From Rhodospirillaceae bacterium Spongia-Bin9 (GTDB lineage Bacteria > Pseudomonadota > Alphaproteobacteria > Bin65), in assembly GCA_900197615.1 (NCBI GenBank), contig FZLR01000019.1, positions 1-42,413 of the forward strand: a stretch of DNA of 42,413 bases, read 5' to 3'. The translations under genes and the position numbers were made by a program. Positions 1 through 9,064 of the stretch are shown here, in pieces (position 1 is the first letter of the stretch; the number at the start of each line of letters is the position of its first letter). The notes beneath the pieces were generated by a model that was given only the letters and a program-made list of their open reading frames with translations, was not told the origin of the DNA and ran no database searches.

Positions 1-807
1 GGCCCGTTTCGCGAAGCGCCGATTCGGGAGGCGAGGGCCCGGCCCCGCCGGTTCGGCGGCCTCGTGGCGGTCGACGAATTCAGCTTCGCGGTCCGCGACG
101 GCGCGATCCACGGCCTGATCGGGCCGAACGGCGCCGGCAAGACGACGACGTTCAACGTGATCAGCGGCTTCTATGCGCCGACGGCCGGGCAGGTGCTCTA
201 CCGCGGCCGGGACATCTCCGGCCGCAAGACCAGCGCGCTCGCCGCCTTGGGCCTCGTGCGCACTTTCCAGGGCTCGACCCTGTTCCAGGAATTCTCGGTT
301 CTGGACAACGTGCGGGTCGGCCGCCATCTCGGCGCCCGCTCGGGTTTCCTGAGCCGGCTGCTCGGCACGGACCGCGCGTCGGAGGCGGAGGCCGACGACA
401 GGGCGCGCGAAACCCTGGCCTTCTTCGGCCTGGACGGGCTTGCCGAAGAACCGGTCTCGAACCTGCCACACGGCCATCAGCGCATGCTCGGCATGGCGGT
501 CGCGCTGGCGGCGGAGCCGAAGGTGCTGCTGCTCGACGAGCCCTTCACCGGCATGAACCCGGAGGAGACCCGGCGCATGATGGCGCTGGTCCGGCGCATC
601 CGCGACGATGGCGTCACCGTCATGCTGGTCGAACACGACATGCAGGCGGTGATGAATCTGTGCGACATCGTCACGGTGATGAATTTCGGCGCCCTGCTGG
701 TCGAGGGCGCGCCCGACGAGGTGCGCAACGATCCCGCGGTCATCGAGGCCTATCTCGGCTCGGCCACGGGTAACGGCGGATCGGACGGGGCGGGCCATGC
801 TGCTTGA
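1..807 (+). CDS. livG: ABC transporter ATP-binding protein, LivG type (5' partial)
   Basis: ATPase subunit of a branched-chain amino acid or related amide/organic-acid (HAAT family) importer. It energises uptake at the inner face of the membrane. The frame is open to base 1 and reads [12 protein letters not shown] before the GTG at 64. That is the usual LivG N-terminus, so the gene begins upstream of the window. Counting from the GTG, Walker A (GPNGAGKT) is at residues 20-27, Walker B (LLLDEP) lies near 155-160, and the H-loop (VEHDM) follows. The C-loop reads LPHGHQR instead of the usual L-S/P-Y/H-G-Q-Q-R form, so its second glutamine position is altered. The stop overlaps livF by 11 bases, so the two are probably translationally coupled. 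The substrate cannot be read from the sequence. Confidence 0.93.
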   Translation, partial: GPFREAPIREARARPRRFGGLVAVDEFSFAVRDGAIHGLIGPNGAGKTTTFNVISGFYAPTAGQVLYRGRDISGRKTSALAALGLVRTFQGSTLFQEFSVLDNVRVGRHLGARSGFLSRLLGTDRASEAEADDRARETLAFFGLDGLAEEPVSNLPHGHQRMLGMAVALAAEPKVLLLDEPFTGMNPEETRRMMALVRRIRDDGVTVMLVEHDMQAVMNLCDIVTVMNFGALLVEGAPDEVRNDPAVIEAYLGSATGNGGSDGAGHAA

Positions 808-1504
808 GCTCCGCGATATCGAGGTGCGCTACCAGAAAGTTGCCGCGCTCAAGGGCGTTTCGATGGCGGTGCCGGCCGGTGGCATCGTGACGATTATCGG
901 CGCGAACGGCGCCGGCAAGACGACGACCCTGCGCGCCATATCGGGCCTCGAGCCGCTGACCCGCGGCGAGATCCATTTCGACGATGCAAGAATCGACGGC
1001 CTTGCGCCGGAGGAGATCGTGCGCCTCGGCGTCGCCCATGTGCCGGAGGGGCGCAGGGTGTTCCCGGACCTGACGGTCGAGGAAAACCTGCGCACCGGCG
1101 CTTTCCTGCGCCGGGACAAGGCGGCGATCGACGCCACCCTGGCGGAAGTCTTCGAGCGCTTCCCGCGCCTCGCCGAGCGGCGCCGGCAGTGGGCGCGCTC
1201 CATGTCCGGCGGCGAGCAGCAGATGCTGGCGATCGGCCGGGCGCTGATGAGCGCGCCGCGGGTGCTGCTGCTCGACGAGCCGTCGATGGGCCTGTCGCCC
1301 GTCATGGTGCAGGAGATCGCCCGGATTGTCACCGACATCTCGGCCCAGGGCACGCCGGTCGTCCTGGTCGAGCAGAATGCCGAGATGGCGCTGCTGCTGG
1401 CGCAATACGCCTATGTCCTGGAGATCGGCGCCGTGGCGCTGGAAGGCAAGGCGTCGGACCTGCACGAGAACGACCACGTCCGCCGCGCCTATCTCGGCGG
1501 CTAG
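797..1504 (+). CDS. livF: ABC transporter ATP-binding protein, LivF type
   Basis: Second ATPase of the same HAAT-family importer, 235 residues, the normal LivF length. Walker A (GANGAGKT) is at residues 35-42, the signature MSGGEQ at 136-141, Walker B (VLLLDEP) at 156-162, and the VEQNAE switch typical of LivF near 191. The ATG lies inside the end of livG. An IlvD-family dehydratase follows 53 bases downstream on the same strand, so uptake and the dehydratase may be co-expressed. The permease and solute-binding genes (livH, livM, livK types) are not in the window and are presumably upstream. Confidence 0.95.
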   Translation: MLLELRDIEVRYQKVAALKGVSMAVPAGGIVTIIGANGAGKTTTLRAISGLEPLTRGEIHFDDARIDGLAPEEIVRLGVAHVPEGRRVFPDLTVEENLRTGAFLRRDKAAIDATLAEVFERFPRLAERRRQWARSMSGGEQQMLAIGRALMSAPRVLLLDEPSMGLSPVMVQEIARIVTDISAQGTPVVLVEQNAEMALLLAQYAYVLEIGAVALEGKASDLHENDHVRRAYLGG

Positions 1505-1557
1505 CGCGGGCAATGGAGCGCCGGTAGGGTAGGGCATCGCAGACCGGGAGCCCTGCC

Positions 1558-3303
1558 ATGCCCGACGGCCCGAACGCCCGACCGCCTTCGAAATCCGGGA
1601 GTCGTCCCAACAGAAAGCTGCGCTCGCGCATCACGACCGACGGGCTCGACCGGGTCGCGCACCGCGCCTTCATGCGGGCGATGGGGCTGGACAGCGATGC
1701 GATCGCCCGGCCGATGGTCGGCGTCGTGACGACCGAGGGCGAGATGACGCCCTGCAACATGGGCCTCGCCGACCAGGCTGACTACGCCAGGCGCGGCATT
1801 GCCGAGGCCGGCGGCACGCCGCGCGAGTTCCGCACGATTTCGGTCTCCGACGGCATTTCGATGCAGCATCAGGGCATGAAATTCTCGCTGCTGTCGCGCG
1901 AGATCATCGCCGACAGCGTCGAGGCCGTGGTGCGCGGCCACGCCTACGATGCGCTGGTCTGCTTCGCCGGCTGCGACAAGACCCTGCCCGGCATGATGAT
2001 GGCGATGGCGCGCCTCAACGCGCCGTCGGTGTTCATCTACGGCGGCTCCATGCTGCCCGGCACACGCGGCGGCGAGGACGTGACGGTGCTGACTGCCTAC
2101 GAGGGCGTCGGCGGCGTGCTGGTCGGCACGGTGCCGGAAGAGGAGGTCAACGCGCTGGAGCTGGTCTGCGCGCCGACCGTTGGCGCCTGCCCCGGCCAGT
2201 TCACGGCGAACACGATGGGCATGGTCTCCGAGGCGCTGGGCCTGGCGCCGCTCGGCTCGTCGATGATCCCGGCGGTCTTCGCCGAACGCCACGGCATCGC
2301 CCGGCGCGCCGGCCACGCCGTCATGGCGGCGCTGGAAGCGGGCGGGCCATTGCCGCGCGATCTGGTCACCCGCACGAGCCTGGAGAATGCTGCGGCCGTG
2401 GTCGCGGCGACCGGCGGCTCGACCAACGCGGCGCTGCACCTGCCCGCCATCGCCAACGAGGCCGGCATCGCGTTCGACATGGACGATGTCGCGCGGGTCT
2501 TCGACCGCACGCCGCTGGTCGCGGACCTGCAGCCGGGCGGGCGCTTCCTCGCCAGGGACGTGCACGGCATCGGCGGCGCGCCGGTCGTGTTCCGCCTGCT
2601 GATGGAGAGCGGCCTGTTCGACGGCAGCGCGCTCACCCATACCGGCGCGACGATGGCGGAGGCGCTCAAGGATGTTCCCGAGCCGGACGGCGACATCATC
2701 CGCCGCAAGGGCGACGAACGCTCGCCCGACGGCGGCGTGATCGTGCTCAAGGGCAACCTGTGCCCAGACGGCGCGCTCCTGAAAGTCGCCGGGCTGAAAT
2801 CGGCGTATTTCAAGGGCCCTGCAAGAGTGTTCGACGAGGAGGAGAGCTGCAACGCCGCCGTCAAGGCGCAGGACTATGCGGACGGCGAGGTCATCGTCAT
2901 CCGCAACGAAGGCCCGGTCGGCGGTCCCGGCATGCGCGAGATGCTCGGCACGACGGCGCTGATCTACGGCCAGGGACGGGGCGAGAAGGTGGCGCTGCTG
3001 ACCGACGGGCGCTTCTCCGGCGCGACCCGCGGCATGTGCATCGGCTACGCCGCCCCGGAAGCCGCGGTCGGCGGCCCGCTCGCCCTGATCCGCGACGGCG
3101 ATATCGTCGAGATCGACGCCGCCGCGCGCTCGATAAACGTCCTGCTGTCCGACGAAGAACTGGCCGCCCGCCGTGCCGCCTGGCAGGCCCCGGACCCGCG
3201 CGAGCTCGGCGGCGCGCTGGAGAAATACGCCCGGCTGGTCGGCCAGGCCAACAAGGGCGCGGTAACCCATTCCGGCGGCGTCGAGTGGGGGTGGGAGGAG
3301 TAG
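1558..3303 (+). CDS. ilvD: IlvD/Edd family dehydratase (dihydroxy-acid dehydratase-like)
   Basis: 581-residue Fe-S dehydratase. Classical IlvD converts 2,3-dihydroxy-isovalerate and 2,3-dihydroxy-methylvalerate to the 2-oxo acids of valine and isoleucine synthesis. Family paralogues dehydrate sugar acids. All three cluster cysteines are present: PCN at Cys66, CDKTLPG at Cys139, and [12 protein letters not shown] at Cys211. The metal-site lysine follows Cys139, and the C-terminal catalytic-serine motif DGRFSG is intact. The ATG at 1558 has a GGGAG ribosome site about 8 bases upstream. The gene lies just after a LivF-type ATPase gene and no other ilv gene is present. It could be the housekeeping enzyme or a paralogue for an imported hydroxy acid, so the symbol is tentative. 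Confidence 0.88.
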   Translation: MPDGPNARPPSKSGSRPNRKLRSRITTDGLDRVAHRAFMRAMGLDSDAIARPMVGVVTTEGEMTPCNMGLADQADYARRGIAEAGGTPREFRTISVSDGISMQHQGMKFSLLSREIIADSVEAVVRGHAYDALVCFAGCDKTLPGMMMAMARLNAPSVFIYGGSMLPGTRGGEDVTVLTAYEGVGGVLVGTVPEEEVNALELVCAPTVGACPGQFTANTMGMVSEALGLAPLGSSMIPAVFAERHGIARRAGHAVMAALEAGGPLPRDLVTRTSLENAAAVVAATGGSTNAALHLPAIANEAGIAFDMDDVARVFDRTPLVADLQPGGRFLARDVHGIGGAPVVFRLLMESGLFDGSALTHTGATMAEALKDVPEPDGDIIRRKGDERSPDGGVIVLKGNLCPDGALLKVAGLKSAYFKGPARVFDEEESCNAAVKAQDYADGEVIVIRNEGPVGGPGMREMLGTTALIYGQGRGEKVALLTDGRFSGATRGMCIGYAAPEAAVGGPLALIRDGDIVEIDAAARSINVLLSDEELAARRAAWQAPDPRELGGALEKYARLVGQANKGAVTHSGGVEWGWEE

Positions 3304-3359
3304 GGCGGCGAGCCAGACGCTGCACCAAATCGACCGTCGCCGCTACTGCTGCCTCGGCC

Positions 3360-3489
3360 CGTCATTTCGACCGGAGCGCCGCCAGGCGCGTAGCGGAGAA
3401 ATCTTTTCGCTGCAGGCTTCGATCCTTGCGCTGCACTGGAAAGATATCTCCGCTTCGCGGCCCTTCGTTCCGCTTCGGTCGATATGACG
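3360..3489. repeat. Long imperfect palindromic intergenic repeat
   Basis: Two arms of about 49 bases, 3360-3408 and 3440-3489, are imperfect reverse complements of each other around a central spacer of about 31 bases. The left arm starts CGTCATTTCGACCGGAGCG. The right arm ends CGCTTCGGTCGATATGACG. Both arms carry the inner block AGCGGAGA-ATCTTT. It sits between convergent genes (the dehydratase and tctA). Its form and position fit a dispersed REP/MITE-like element. It may also act as a bidirectional transcription barrier. I see no second copy in this window. Confidence 0.75.
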
Positions 3490-3559
3490 ATGGAGGTTTT
3501 TCCGGCTGCGCCGTTCGATTCGTCGGCATGCCGTGCAGGCTGCGAGTCGGCGACAATTC

Positions 3560-5041
3560 TCAAGGAGCCCGGTGCCGCCGCCAGGTCCAGAGGATGGTGA
3601 AGACGGCGGCGGCGAGCAAGAAGGCGGCGATCGGACGGGTCAGGAACACCGTTACGTCCATGTCGTTCGCCGTGAGCGCATTCCGCAGGTTGGTCTCGAT
3701 CATCGGCCCGAGCACGAGGCCGAGGACCACCGGGGCCATCGGGAAACCGAACCGGATCATGACATAGCCGCCGAGGCCGAGCACCGCCATCAGGCCGACC
3801 TCGAAGGTCGTGTTGTTGATCGCGAAGGCGCCGGTCGCGCACAGCACGCCGATAATCGGGATCAGGATGCGCGGCGGCAGTTTCAGGATCGCCGGCAGCC
3901 AGCGCCGCGTGCCGAGCCCGATGACCAGGATGCAGATGTTGGCGAACAGCAGGATGAACAGGATCTGGACGAACAGGTCGCTCTTCTCGGCGATGAAGAA
4001 CGGGCCGGGATCGATGCCCTGGATGAGCAGGGCGCCGATCAGCACGGCCGTCACCGTATCGCCCGGAATGCCCAGCGTCAGCAGCGGGATGAGCGCACCG
4101 CCGGTGACGGCGTTGTTGGCGGTCTCCGCCGCGATCACGCCGCGCGGATCGCCTTCCTCCTCCGCGTCCGCCGCCTTTTTCCGGGCCGATTCGCCGTAGG
4201 AAATCCAGGCGGCGATGGTCGGCCCGGTGCCGGGCAGGATGCCGATGCCGGTGCCGATAAAGGCGCTCTTGAGCGTCAGCCATTTGTTGCGGAGATAGTG
4301 CGAGAGCACTTCGCTCATGCCGACCCGGCGCTGCGCCGGCAGGGTGGCCAGGCTGTCCTTGCGCGCCGCCTGCACAAGCATTTCCGAAACGGCGAAGAAG
4401 GCGATCAGCGCCGGCATCAGCGGCACGCCGCCCAGCAGGTCCGGATCGCCGAAGGTCAGCCGCGTCATGCCGCCGACCGGGTCGATGCCGCTGCAGCCGA
4501 GCAGCATGCCGAGCGCGGCGGCAATCATGCCCTTGAGCAGCGATCCGCCCGAGACCGCAGCGACGCAGACCAGCCCGAAGGTGCCGAGGGCGAAATATTC
4601 CACCGAGGTGAATTCGAGGGCAAAGTCCGCCAGCCTGGGTGCGGCAAGCATCAGGACGAGGATCGAGACGAACCCGCCGATGAACGATGAGATTACCGAC
4701 AGGCTGAGCGCGAGATCGGCCTTGCCCCGGCGCGCCATCCTGTAGCCGTCGAGGGCCGTTGCCGCATTGCCGGGCGCGCCGGGCGTGTTGATCAGGATGG
4801 CGGGGATCGATCCGGCGAAATAGCCGCCGCAGTAGATGCCCAGCAGCAGGGCCATCGCGACCTCGAAAGAGGCGCCGAAGGTCAGCGGGGTTGCGATGGC
4901 GACGCCGGCGGTTGCTGTCAGGCCGGGCGCGGCGCCGAAGATCAGGCCGACGACGACCCCGATCAGGATCCAGAGCAGGATCGCCGGGTCGGCGATTGCG
5001 CCGAGCGCAGCGCCGATCGCGGAAATCGGGATCAGATCCAT
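3560..5041 (-). CDS. tctA: Tripartite tricarboxylate transporter, large membrane subunit TctA
   Basis: 493-residue polytopic permease of a TTT system, the channel-forming partner of TctB and the periplasmic binder TctC. These systems import citrate-like or other carboxylates across the inner membrane. Family hallmarks near the N-terminus are FGAAPGLTATAGVAIATP and GGYFAGSIPAILINTPGAPG, with an internal repeat (GILPGTGPTIAAW and TLGIPGDTVTAVLIGAL) from about residue 270 to 340. Hydrophobic segments run throughout. The start overlaps the end of tctB by 10 bases, which implies coupling. It is last in the operon tctC-tctB-tctA and faces the long palindrome. The substrate is not predictable. Confidence 0.95.
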   Translation of the reverse strand: MDLIPISAIGAALGAIADPAILLWILIGVVVGLIFGAAPGLTATAGVAIATPLTFGASFEVAMALLLGIYCGGYFAGSIPAILINTPGAPGNAATALDGYRMARRGKADLALSLSVISSFIGGFVSILVLMLAAPRLADFALEFTSVEYFALGTFGLVCVAAVSGGSLLKGMIAAALGMLLGCSGIDPVGGMTRLTFGDPDLLGGVPLMPALIAFFAVSEMLVQAARKDSLATLPAQRRVGMSEVLSHYLRNKWLTLKSAFIGTGIGILPGTGPTIAAWISYGESARKKAADAEEEGDPRGVIAAETANNAVTGGALIPLLTLGIPGDTVTAVLIGALLIQGIDPGPFFIAEKSDLFVQILFILLFANICILVIGLGTRRWLPAILKLPPRILIPIIGVLCATGAFAINNTTFEVGLMAVLGLGGYVMIRFGFPMAPVVLGLVLGPMIETNLRNALTANDMDVTVFLTRPIAAFLLAAAVFTILWTWRRHRAP

Positions 5042-5472
5042 GTCGGCAGCAGGACGGTGAAACCGTAACGGAATACCGCATACACCGTTGCCGAAACCGC
5101 GACCGGGACCAGGGCGAGCTCAAGCGGCTTGCGCGAGCCGAGGATCCACAGGGCGAGGATCGTGAACGCCGAGGTTCCGAGACGGAAATCGACATAGCGG
5201 AACGTCAGGCAGTAGAGCAGGAACAGGCCCGCGATCAGCAGGCCGCGGCGGCGGAGCAGGCCCGCAACGGCCTCGGCGGCGCCGAGCGGCCCCGGCTTCA
5301 GCGCCAGCAATCCGCCCAGCAGCACCAGCGCGCCGGCGATCAGGCCAGGAAAAAAGCGGGCCGAAAGGGTGGACTGCCGTTCGTTGATCTCGATGTCGGC
5401 GACCAGCAACGCCAGCACAAGGCCCAACGCCACGACCGCCAGCCCGACGATCCGGTCCGCCCGTTTCGGCAT
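5032..5472 (-). CDS. tctB: Tripartite tricarboxylate transporter, small membrane subunit TctB
   Basis: 146-residue small membrane protein of the TTT transporter, typical TctB size. There are about five hydrophobic segments: roughly residues 7-27, 41-59, 78-95, 100-112 and 117-137. Between the first two lies the family-like stretch with SARFFPGL. It follows tctC after a 33-base gap and overlaps tctA by 10 bases. TctB proteins diverge strongly, so identity rests on size, topology and position between unmistakable tctA and tctC genes. Confidence 0.9.
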   Translation of the reverse strand: MPKRADRIVGLAVVALGLVLALLVADIEINERQSTLSARFFPGLIAGALVLLGGLLALKPGPLGAAEAVAGLLRRRGLLIAGLFLLYCLTFRYVDFRLGTSAFTILALWILGSRKPLELALVPVAVSATVYAVFRYGFTVLLPTWI

Positions 5473-5505
5473 GCGCCCTCCGCGACGGACCGGACTCGCA
5501 GCCGG

Positions 5506-6477
5506 CTACTTGATCAGGCCGATATCCTTGAGCACGACCCGGTGCTTGGCGACATTGGCGTCGATGCGCTTCTGGAACCCTTCGCCGTCGAGGAACGCCT
5601 CGTTGAAGTTGAACTTCTTGTACAACGCCGAGGTCGAGGCCTGGTTGGCGACCTTCTTCACGACATCGCGGAGCGTGCCGACGACGTCCGCCGGCGTGCC
5701 CTTGCGGGTCAGCAGGCCGAACCACACGGCGACCGTGAAGTCGTAGCCCTGCTCCTTGAAGGTCGGCACGTTCGGGAAGTAGGGGACGCGGCTGCCGGCG
5801 GCGATGCCGATCACCCGGAGCTTGCCGCCCTTGGCGAGTCCCGTGTAATTCGGCGCGCCGACGAACACGAAATCGACCTCGCCGGAGAGCGTCTTGGTGA
5901 TCGCGCCTTTACCGCCGCGGCCCCCGATATGCTTCATCTTGATGCCCTGGGCCTTGGCGAAGATCTCCATGTTGATGTGCTGGGTCGCGCCCGGCCCCGG
6001 CGTGGCGTATTTGATGCCGCCGGGCTTGGCCTTGGCAGCGGCCACGATATCCTTCACCGACTTGAAGGGGCTTTCCGCCTTGACGGCGAGGCCGATTGGC
6101 ACCTCGACGAGTTGGGCCAGCGGCACGAAATCGCTCGTGACATAGCCCGGCTTGGAGATCAGCGGCCGGGCGGTCAGCGCGCCGGTCGAACCCATCAGCA
6201 GGGTGTAGCCGTCGCCCTTCGCCTTGTTGGCTTCGGCGGTGCCCTTGCCGCCGCCGGCGCCGGGAATGTTCTGGACCACGAAGGGCACCTTGAGCGCCTT
6301 CTTGAGCTGGTCGGCGATCACCCGGGCGGTGCCGTCGAGGGAATCGCCGGCGCCGAACGGCACGACGATCCTGACCGGCTTTTCCGGATATTCCGCGACG
6401 GCGGGCGCGGCGATGGCAACCGCTGCAATGCCGGCGGCGACGGCGAGCGGACGCGCAAGCGATAACGATATTTTCAT
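5506..6477 (-). CDS. tctC: TTT transporter periplasmic solute-binding protein TctC (Bug family)
   Basis: 323-residue extracytoplasmic receptor that delivers a carboxylate-type ligand to TctAB. A signal peptide covers residues 1-28 with a likely cut after AVA28. The mature protein opens EYPEKPVRIVVPFGAGDSLD, the Bug-family first strand and ligand loop. The second family loop is GPGATQHINMEIFAK. Met at 6477 is preferred because the GGGAGG site on the minus strand lies 8 bases away. The ATG at 6483 would be only two bases from it, and the longer reading adds a charged extension before the signal peptide. It is first in the operon and divergent from the cyclodeaminase-family gene. Confidence 0.94.
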   Translation of the reverse strand: MKISLSLARPLAVAAGIAAVAIAAPAVAEYPEKPVRIVVPFGAGDSLDGTARVIADQLKKALKVPFVVQNIPGAGGGKGTAEANKAKGDGYTLLMGSTGALTARPLISKPGYVTSDFVPLAQLVEVPIGLAVKAESPFKSVKDIVAAAKAKPGGIKYATPGPGATQHINMEIFAKAQGIKMKHIGGRGGKGAITKTLSGEVDFVFVGAPNYTGLAKGGKLRVIGIAAGSRVPYFPNVPTFKEQGYDFTVAVWFGLLTRKGTPADVVGTLRDVVKKVANQASTSALYKKFNFNEAFLDGEGFQKRIDANVAKHRVVLKDIGLIK

Positions 6478-6485
6478 AACCATTT

Positions 6486-6491
6486 CCTCCC
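6486..6491 (-). promoter_or_regulatory. Ribosome-binding site of tctC
   Basis: On the minus strand GGGAGG ends 8 bases before the ATG at 6477 and only 2 bases before the ATG at 6483. The spacing decides the start in favour of MKISLSL. Confidence 0.75.
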
Positions 6492-6623
6492 GATATTCGG
6501 CCCGTGCCCGGCCCCGGAGTCCGGCGAACCGGACGCGCGGAACCGGAGGGGGCGAACCCTGCATGGACTTGCCGAAAGCGTATTTCTATCATCGGGCCCG
6601 GTCAACGGCGGCAGGAACAGGGC

Positions 6624-7628
6624 ATGCCCGACATCTCGATTTCGTATCTCAACGGCAGGGACGTCGATGCGCTCGCCATGACCGACGATGAAATCGTCGC
6701 CGCGGTCGAGTCGGGCCTGCGCGCCCAGGGCAACGGCGAGACGGTTCTCGAACCGCGCGTCCATCTGGTGCCCGAATCGTCGGACAAGGGGCATTTCAAC
6801 GTCTTGCGCGGCTATATCAAGACGTTGGGCTTTGCCGGCTTCAAGATGGTCGGCGACTTCGTCGACAACTACAAACAGGGCCTGCCCTCGGAGATGGCGA
6901 TCCTGTGCCTGTTCGATCCGGAGACCGGGATGCCGCGCGCGATCGTCGACGCGACGGCGATCACGGAGATGCGCACCGGCGCGATGACGGCGATCGGCGC
7001 CAAATACCTGGCGCGCAAGGATTCCCGGACGCTGGGCCATATCGGGGCGCGGGGCACGGCCTACTGGAACGTCCGATTGCTCGACAGCCTGTTCGATTTC
7101 GACGAGATCCGCGTCCATTCCCGCCGGCCCGAGAGCCGCGAGTCCTTCGGCGCCCGGCTGAGCGAAGACCTGAACAAGACGGTCATCGTCACCGACAACT
7201 GGAAGGATTGTCTGGACGGCGCCGATATCCTGGTCGAGGCGTCGCGCCTGCCCGCGCCCGAGCCGCTGTTCCTGACCGAATGGGTGAAGCCGGGCGCCTT
7301 CGTCGTGCCCTACGGCACGATGAGCAGCGTCGAACTTTCGCTCACCGACATCATGGACAAGATCGCGGTCGACGACTGGGGCCAGTGCAAACCGGGCAAG
7401 CCGTTCGGGTCGCTGCGCCGCCATGTCGACGAGGGCAGGCTGACCGAAGAGACCCTGCACGCCGAGATGGGCGAGATCGTCGCCGGCCATAAACCCGGCC
7501 GCGAAAGCGACGGGGAAACCAACCTGTTCTGGCACCGGGGCCTGAGCCTGAGCGACATCGCGCTCGGCGCCGCTATGCTGGAAAAGGCGGAGCGCAACGG
7601 CATCGGCGCCACGCTGCCCTTCGCCTGA
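6624..7628 (+). CDS. Ornithine cyclodeaminase / mu-crystallin family protein
   Basis: 334-residue NAD(P)-dependent protein of the OCD/mu-crystallin family. Members deaminate ornithine cyclically to proline or reduce imino acids. The first domain carries EPRVHLVP (about 43-50), FKMVGDF and the lysine-containing stretch MRTGAMTAIGAKYLAR (116-131). The nucleotide-binding loop at 138-148 is LGHIGARGTAYW, where canonical members have G-x-G-x-Q-A, so the glutamine is missing. The C-terminal DLFWHRG-like element is NLFWHRGLSLSDIALG. The ATG at 6624 has AGGAAC upstream. An upstream in-frame ATG at 6504 would add about 40 unlikely residues. It is divergent from the TTT operon. The exact reaction is unknown and could be an imine reductase or dehydrogenase. 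Confidence 0.87.
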   Translation: MPDISISYLNGRDVDALAMTDDEIVAAVESGLRAQGNGETVLEPRVHLVPESSDKGHFNVLRGYIKTLGFAGFKMVGDFVDNYKQGLPSEMAILCLFDPETGMPRAIVDATAITEMRTGAMTAIGAKYLARKDSRTLGHIGARGTAYWNVRLLDSLFDFDEIRVHSRRPESRESFGARLSEDLNKTVIVTDNWKDCLDGADILVEASRLPAPEPLFLTEWVKPGAFVVPYGTMSSVELSLTDIMDKIAVDDWGQCKPGKPFGSLRRHVDEGRLTEETLHAEMGEIVAGHKPGRESDGETNLFWHRGLSLSDIALGAAMLEKAERNGIGATLPFA

Positions 7629-7850
7629 TCCGCCATCGCGGCGATGCAGCGGGCGACTTTCCCATGACCCCGATAGCCTGCTCGCGCATGTACAATGCAG
7701 CAGCCGGCGTCAAGGCGGCCCCGGACAGTCCGTTCGGCTGGGTGGGCGCGCGGCCCCGGATCTGCGCTTCGCTCCGTCCGGAGCGGCAATGGGAATGTAT
7801 TGAAGGAACGGCAGGAAATCGCCGGCGTCCGCTTCGTCGGCCCGATTCCG

Positions 7851-8474
7851 CTATTTCACCAGGGTTTCGAGAAACCCGCAGACCCGCTCCACCGCCACTG
7901 TCATGTTGCCCGCCTCCGTGTGGCCGGAGGCCTTGCGCGGCTTGAAGCTGTGGTCGCCGTCGGGCAGCCAGGCGGTCGAGATGGCGTCGGAGAGATCGTA
8001 TGCCGGCACTTCGTCGGCCCGGCCCAACGGGTCGCGCTCGCCCTGCAGGATCAGCGCCGGTGTCCTGAGCGTTTCGAGATGGACGGTGCGCAGCTTCTCC
8101 GGCCGGCCGGGCGGATGGAAGGGATAGCCGAGGCAGACCAGCCCGCGCACCTGCGCTTCGTCGGCGACCATGCTCGCCATCCGGCCGCCCATGCTCTTTC
8201 CGCCGATTACCAGCCGGTCCGGTCCCAGGTCGGCGATGACGGTGCGCCAGCCTTCCAGCAGGACCGGCGCCCGGTCCGGCGGCTTCTTCGCTCCCGTCGT
8301 GCGCCGCGCCGCCATATAGGGGAACTCGAACCGGACGACGCGCCAGCCGGCGGCGGCGACGCCTTCCGCGATCCGGTTCATGAAGGGGCTGTCCATCGGC
8401 GCGCCGGCGCCGTGGGCGAGCGCAAGCGTAAACGGCGCGGCCGCGGGGCCGTCCGTCAGGGTTGAAACCGTCAC
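7851..8474 (-). CDS. Small alpha/beta hydrolase (KANL3/TEX30-like dienelactone hydrolase fold)
   Basis: 207-residue cytoplasmic serine hydrolase of unknown substrate. The N-terminal strand LALAHGAGAPMDSPFM supplies the oxyanion region. The nucleophile elbow GKSMGG places Ser94. The acid is Asp148 in QGERDPLG and the base His175 in DGDHSFKP, so the triad is complete. Its start codon overlaps the sspB stop by four bases (8471-8474), so it is likely translated from the sspB message. A functional tie to proteolysis is not implied. Confidence 0.85.
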   Translation of the reverse strand: MTVSTLTDGPAAAPFTLALAHGAGAPMDSPFMNRIAEGVAAAGWRVVRFEFPYMAARRTTGAKKPPDRAPVLLEGWRTVIADLGPDRLVIGGKSMGGRMASMVADEAQVRGLVCLGYPFHPPGRPEKLRTVHLETLRTPALILQGERDPLGRADEVPAYDLSDAISTAWLPDGDHSFKPRKASGHTEAGNMTVAVERVCGFLETLVK

Positions 8475-8998
8475 CGCTTCTTGCGGAAAGTGTCCAGGCT
8501 GACGACTTCGCCGGTCTGCGGCGCGTCTTCTGCGGCCTCGTCCCCGCCGCTGTCTTCGTTGCTCGCGGCCGGTGCGGCTTCGCCGGCGTCGGGAAGATTG
8601 CCTGCCGGCGCCTCGTCGTCCGGTTCGGACGCATCGTCTCCTGCGCCCAATTCGAATTTCAGGCCGAAGGGAACGGACGGGTCGGCAAATGAGGTGACGC
8701 AGTCGAACGGAATTTCCAGCCGTTCCGTCCGCCGGTTGAAGCTGAGTTCGACCGAAAACCGGTCGTCCCCGACGTTGAGGTTCCAGAACTGGTGCTCCAG
8801 AACGATGGTCATCTCTTCCGGATAGGTCCTGGCCAGCCGCTCCGGTATGGCGACGCCGCGGCCGGCGGTCAGGAAAGTGATGTAGAGGCCGTGGCCTTCG
8901 GGCAGGCCGAAAGTCGCCACCTGCTCCAGCGCTGTGCGCACGACGCTGCGCAGGGCGTCCTCGACAATCTTCTCGTAATGCAGGAGTTCCGGCTCCAT
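8471..8998 (-). CDS. sspB: ClpXP adaptor SspB, alphaproteobacterial type
   Basis: 175-residue homologue of the Caulobacter SspB-alpha adaptor, which tethers ssrA-tagged polypeptides to ClpX for degradation. The N-terminal domain (about 1-115) has the stringent starvation protein B fold pattern: YITFLTAGRGVAIPERLA, EMTIVLEHQFWNL, and FNRRTERLEIPFDCVTSFADP. An acidic, low-complexity linker (about 118-162) leads to the tail EVVSLDTFRKK, which matches the ClpX-docking (XB) peptide. The gene lies directly downstream of the permuted ssrA gene in the same orientation, so the tag-making RNA and the tag-reading adaptor are neighbours. Confidence 0.95.
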   Translation of the reverse strand: MEPELLHYEKIVEDALRSVVRTALEQVATFGLPEGHGLYITFLTAGRGVAIPERLARTYPEEMTIVLEHQFWNLNVGDDRFSVELSFNRRTERLEIPFDCVTSFADPSVPFGLKFELGAGDDASEPDDEAPAGNLPDAGEAAPAASNEDSGGDEAAEDAPQTGEVVSLDTFRKKR

Positions 8999-9064
8999 GG
9001 CCCCGGCCGTTACGCTACGCCGCCCGCGGCGGTCACGATCTCATTATGAAGCGCCGCGTGGATG

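Noticed and set aside
1501-3270. 589-codon open frame on the minus strand
   Set aside because: It is fully antisense to the IlvD-family gene. The product is Arg/Gly/His/Asp-rich low-complexity sequence typical of GC-rich shadow frames.
4891-6465. 524-codon plus-strand open frame opposite the TTT transporter
   Set aside because: Shadow of tctA, tctB and tctC. It is charged and repetitive, with no family match.
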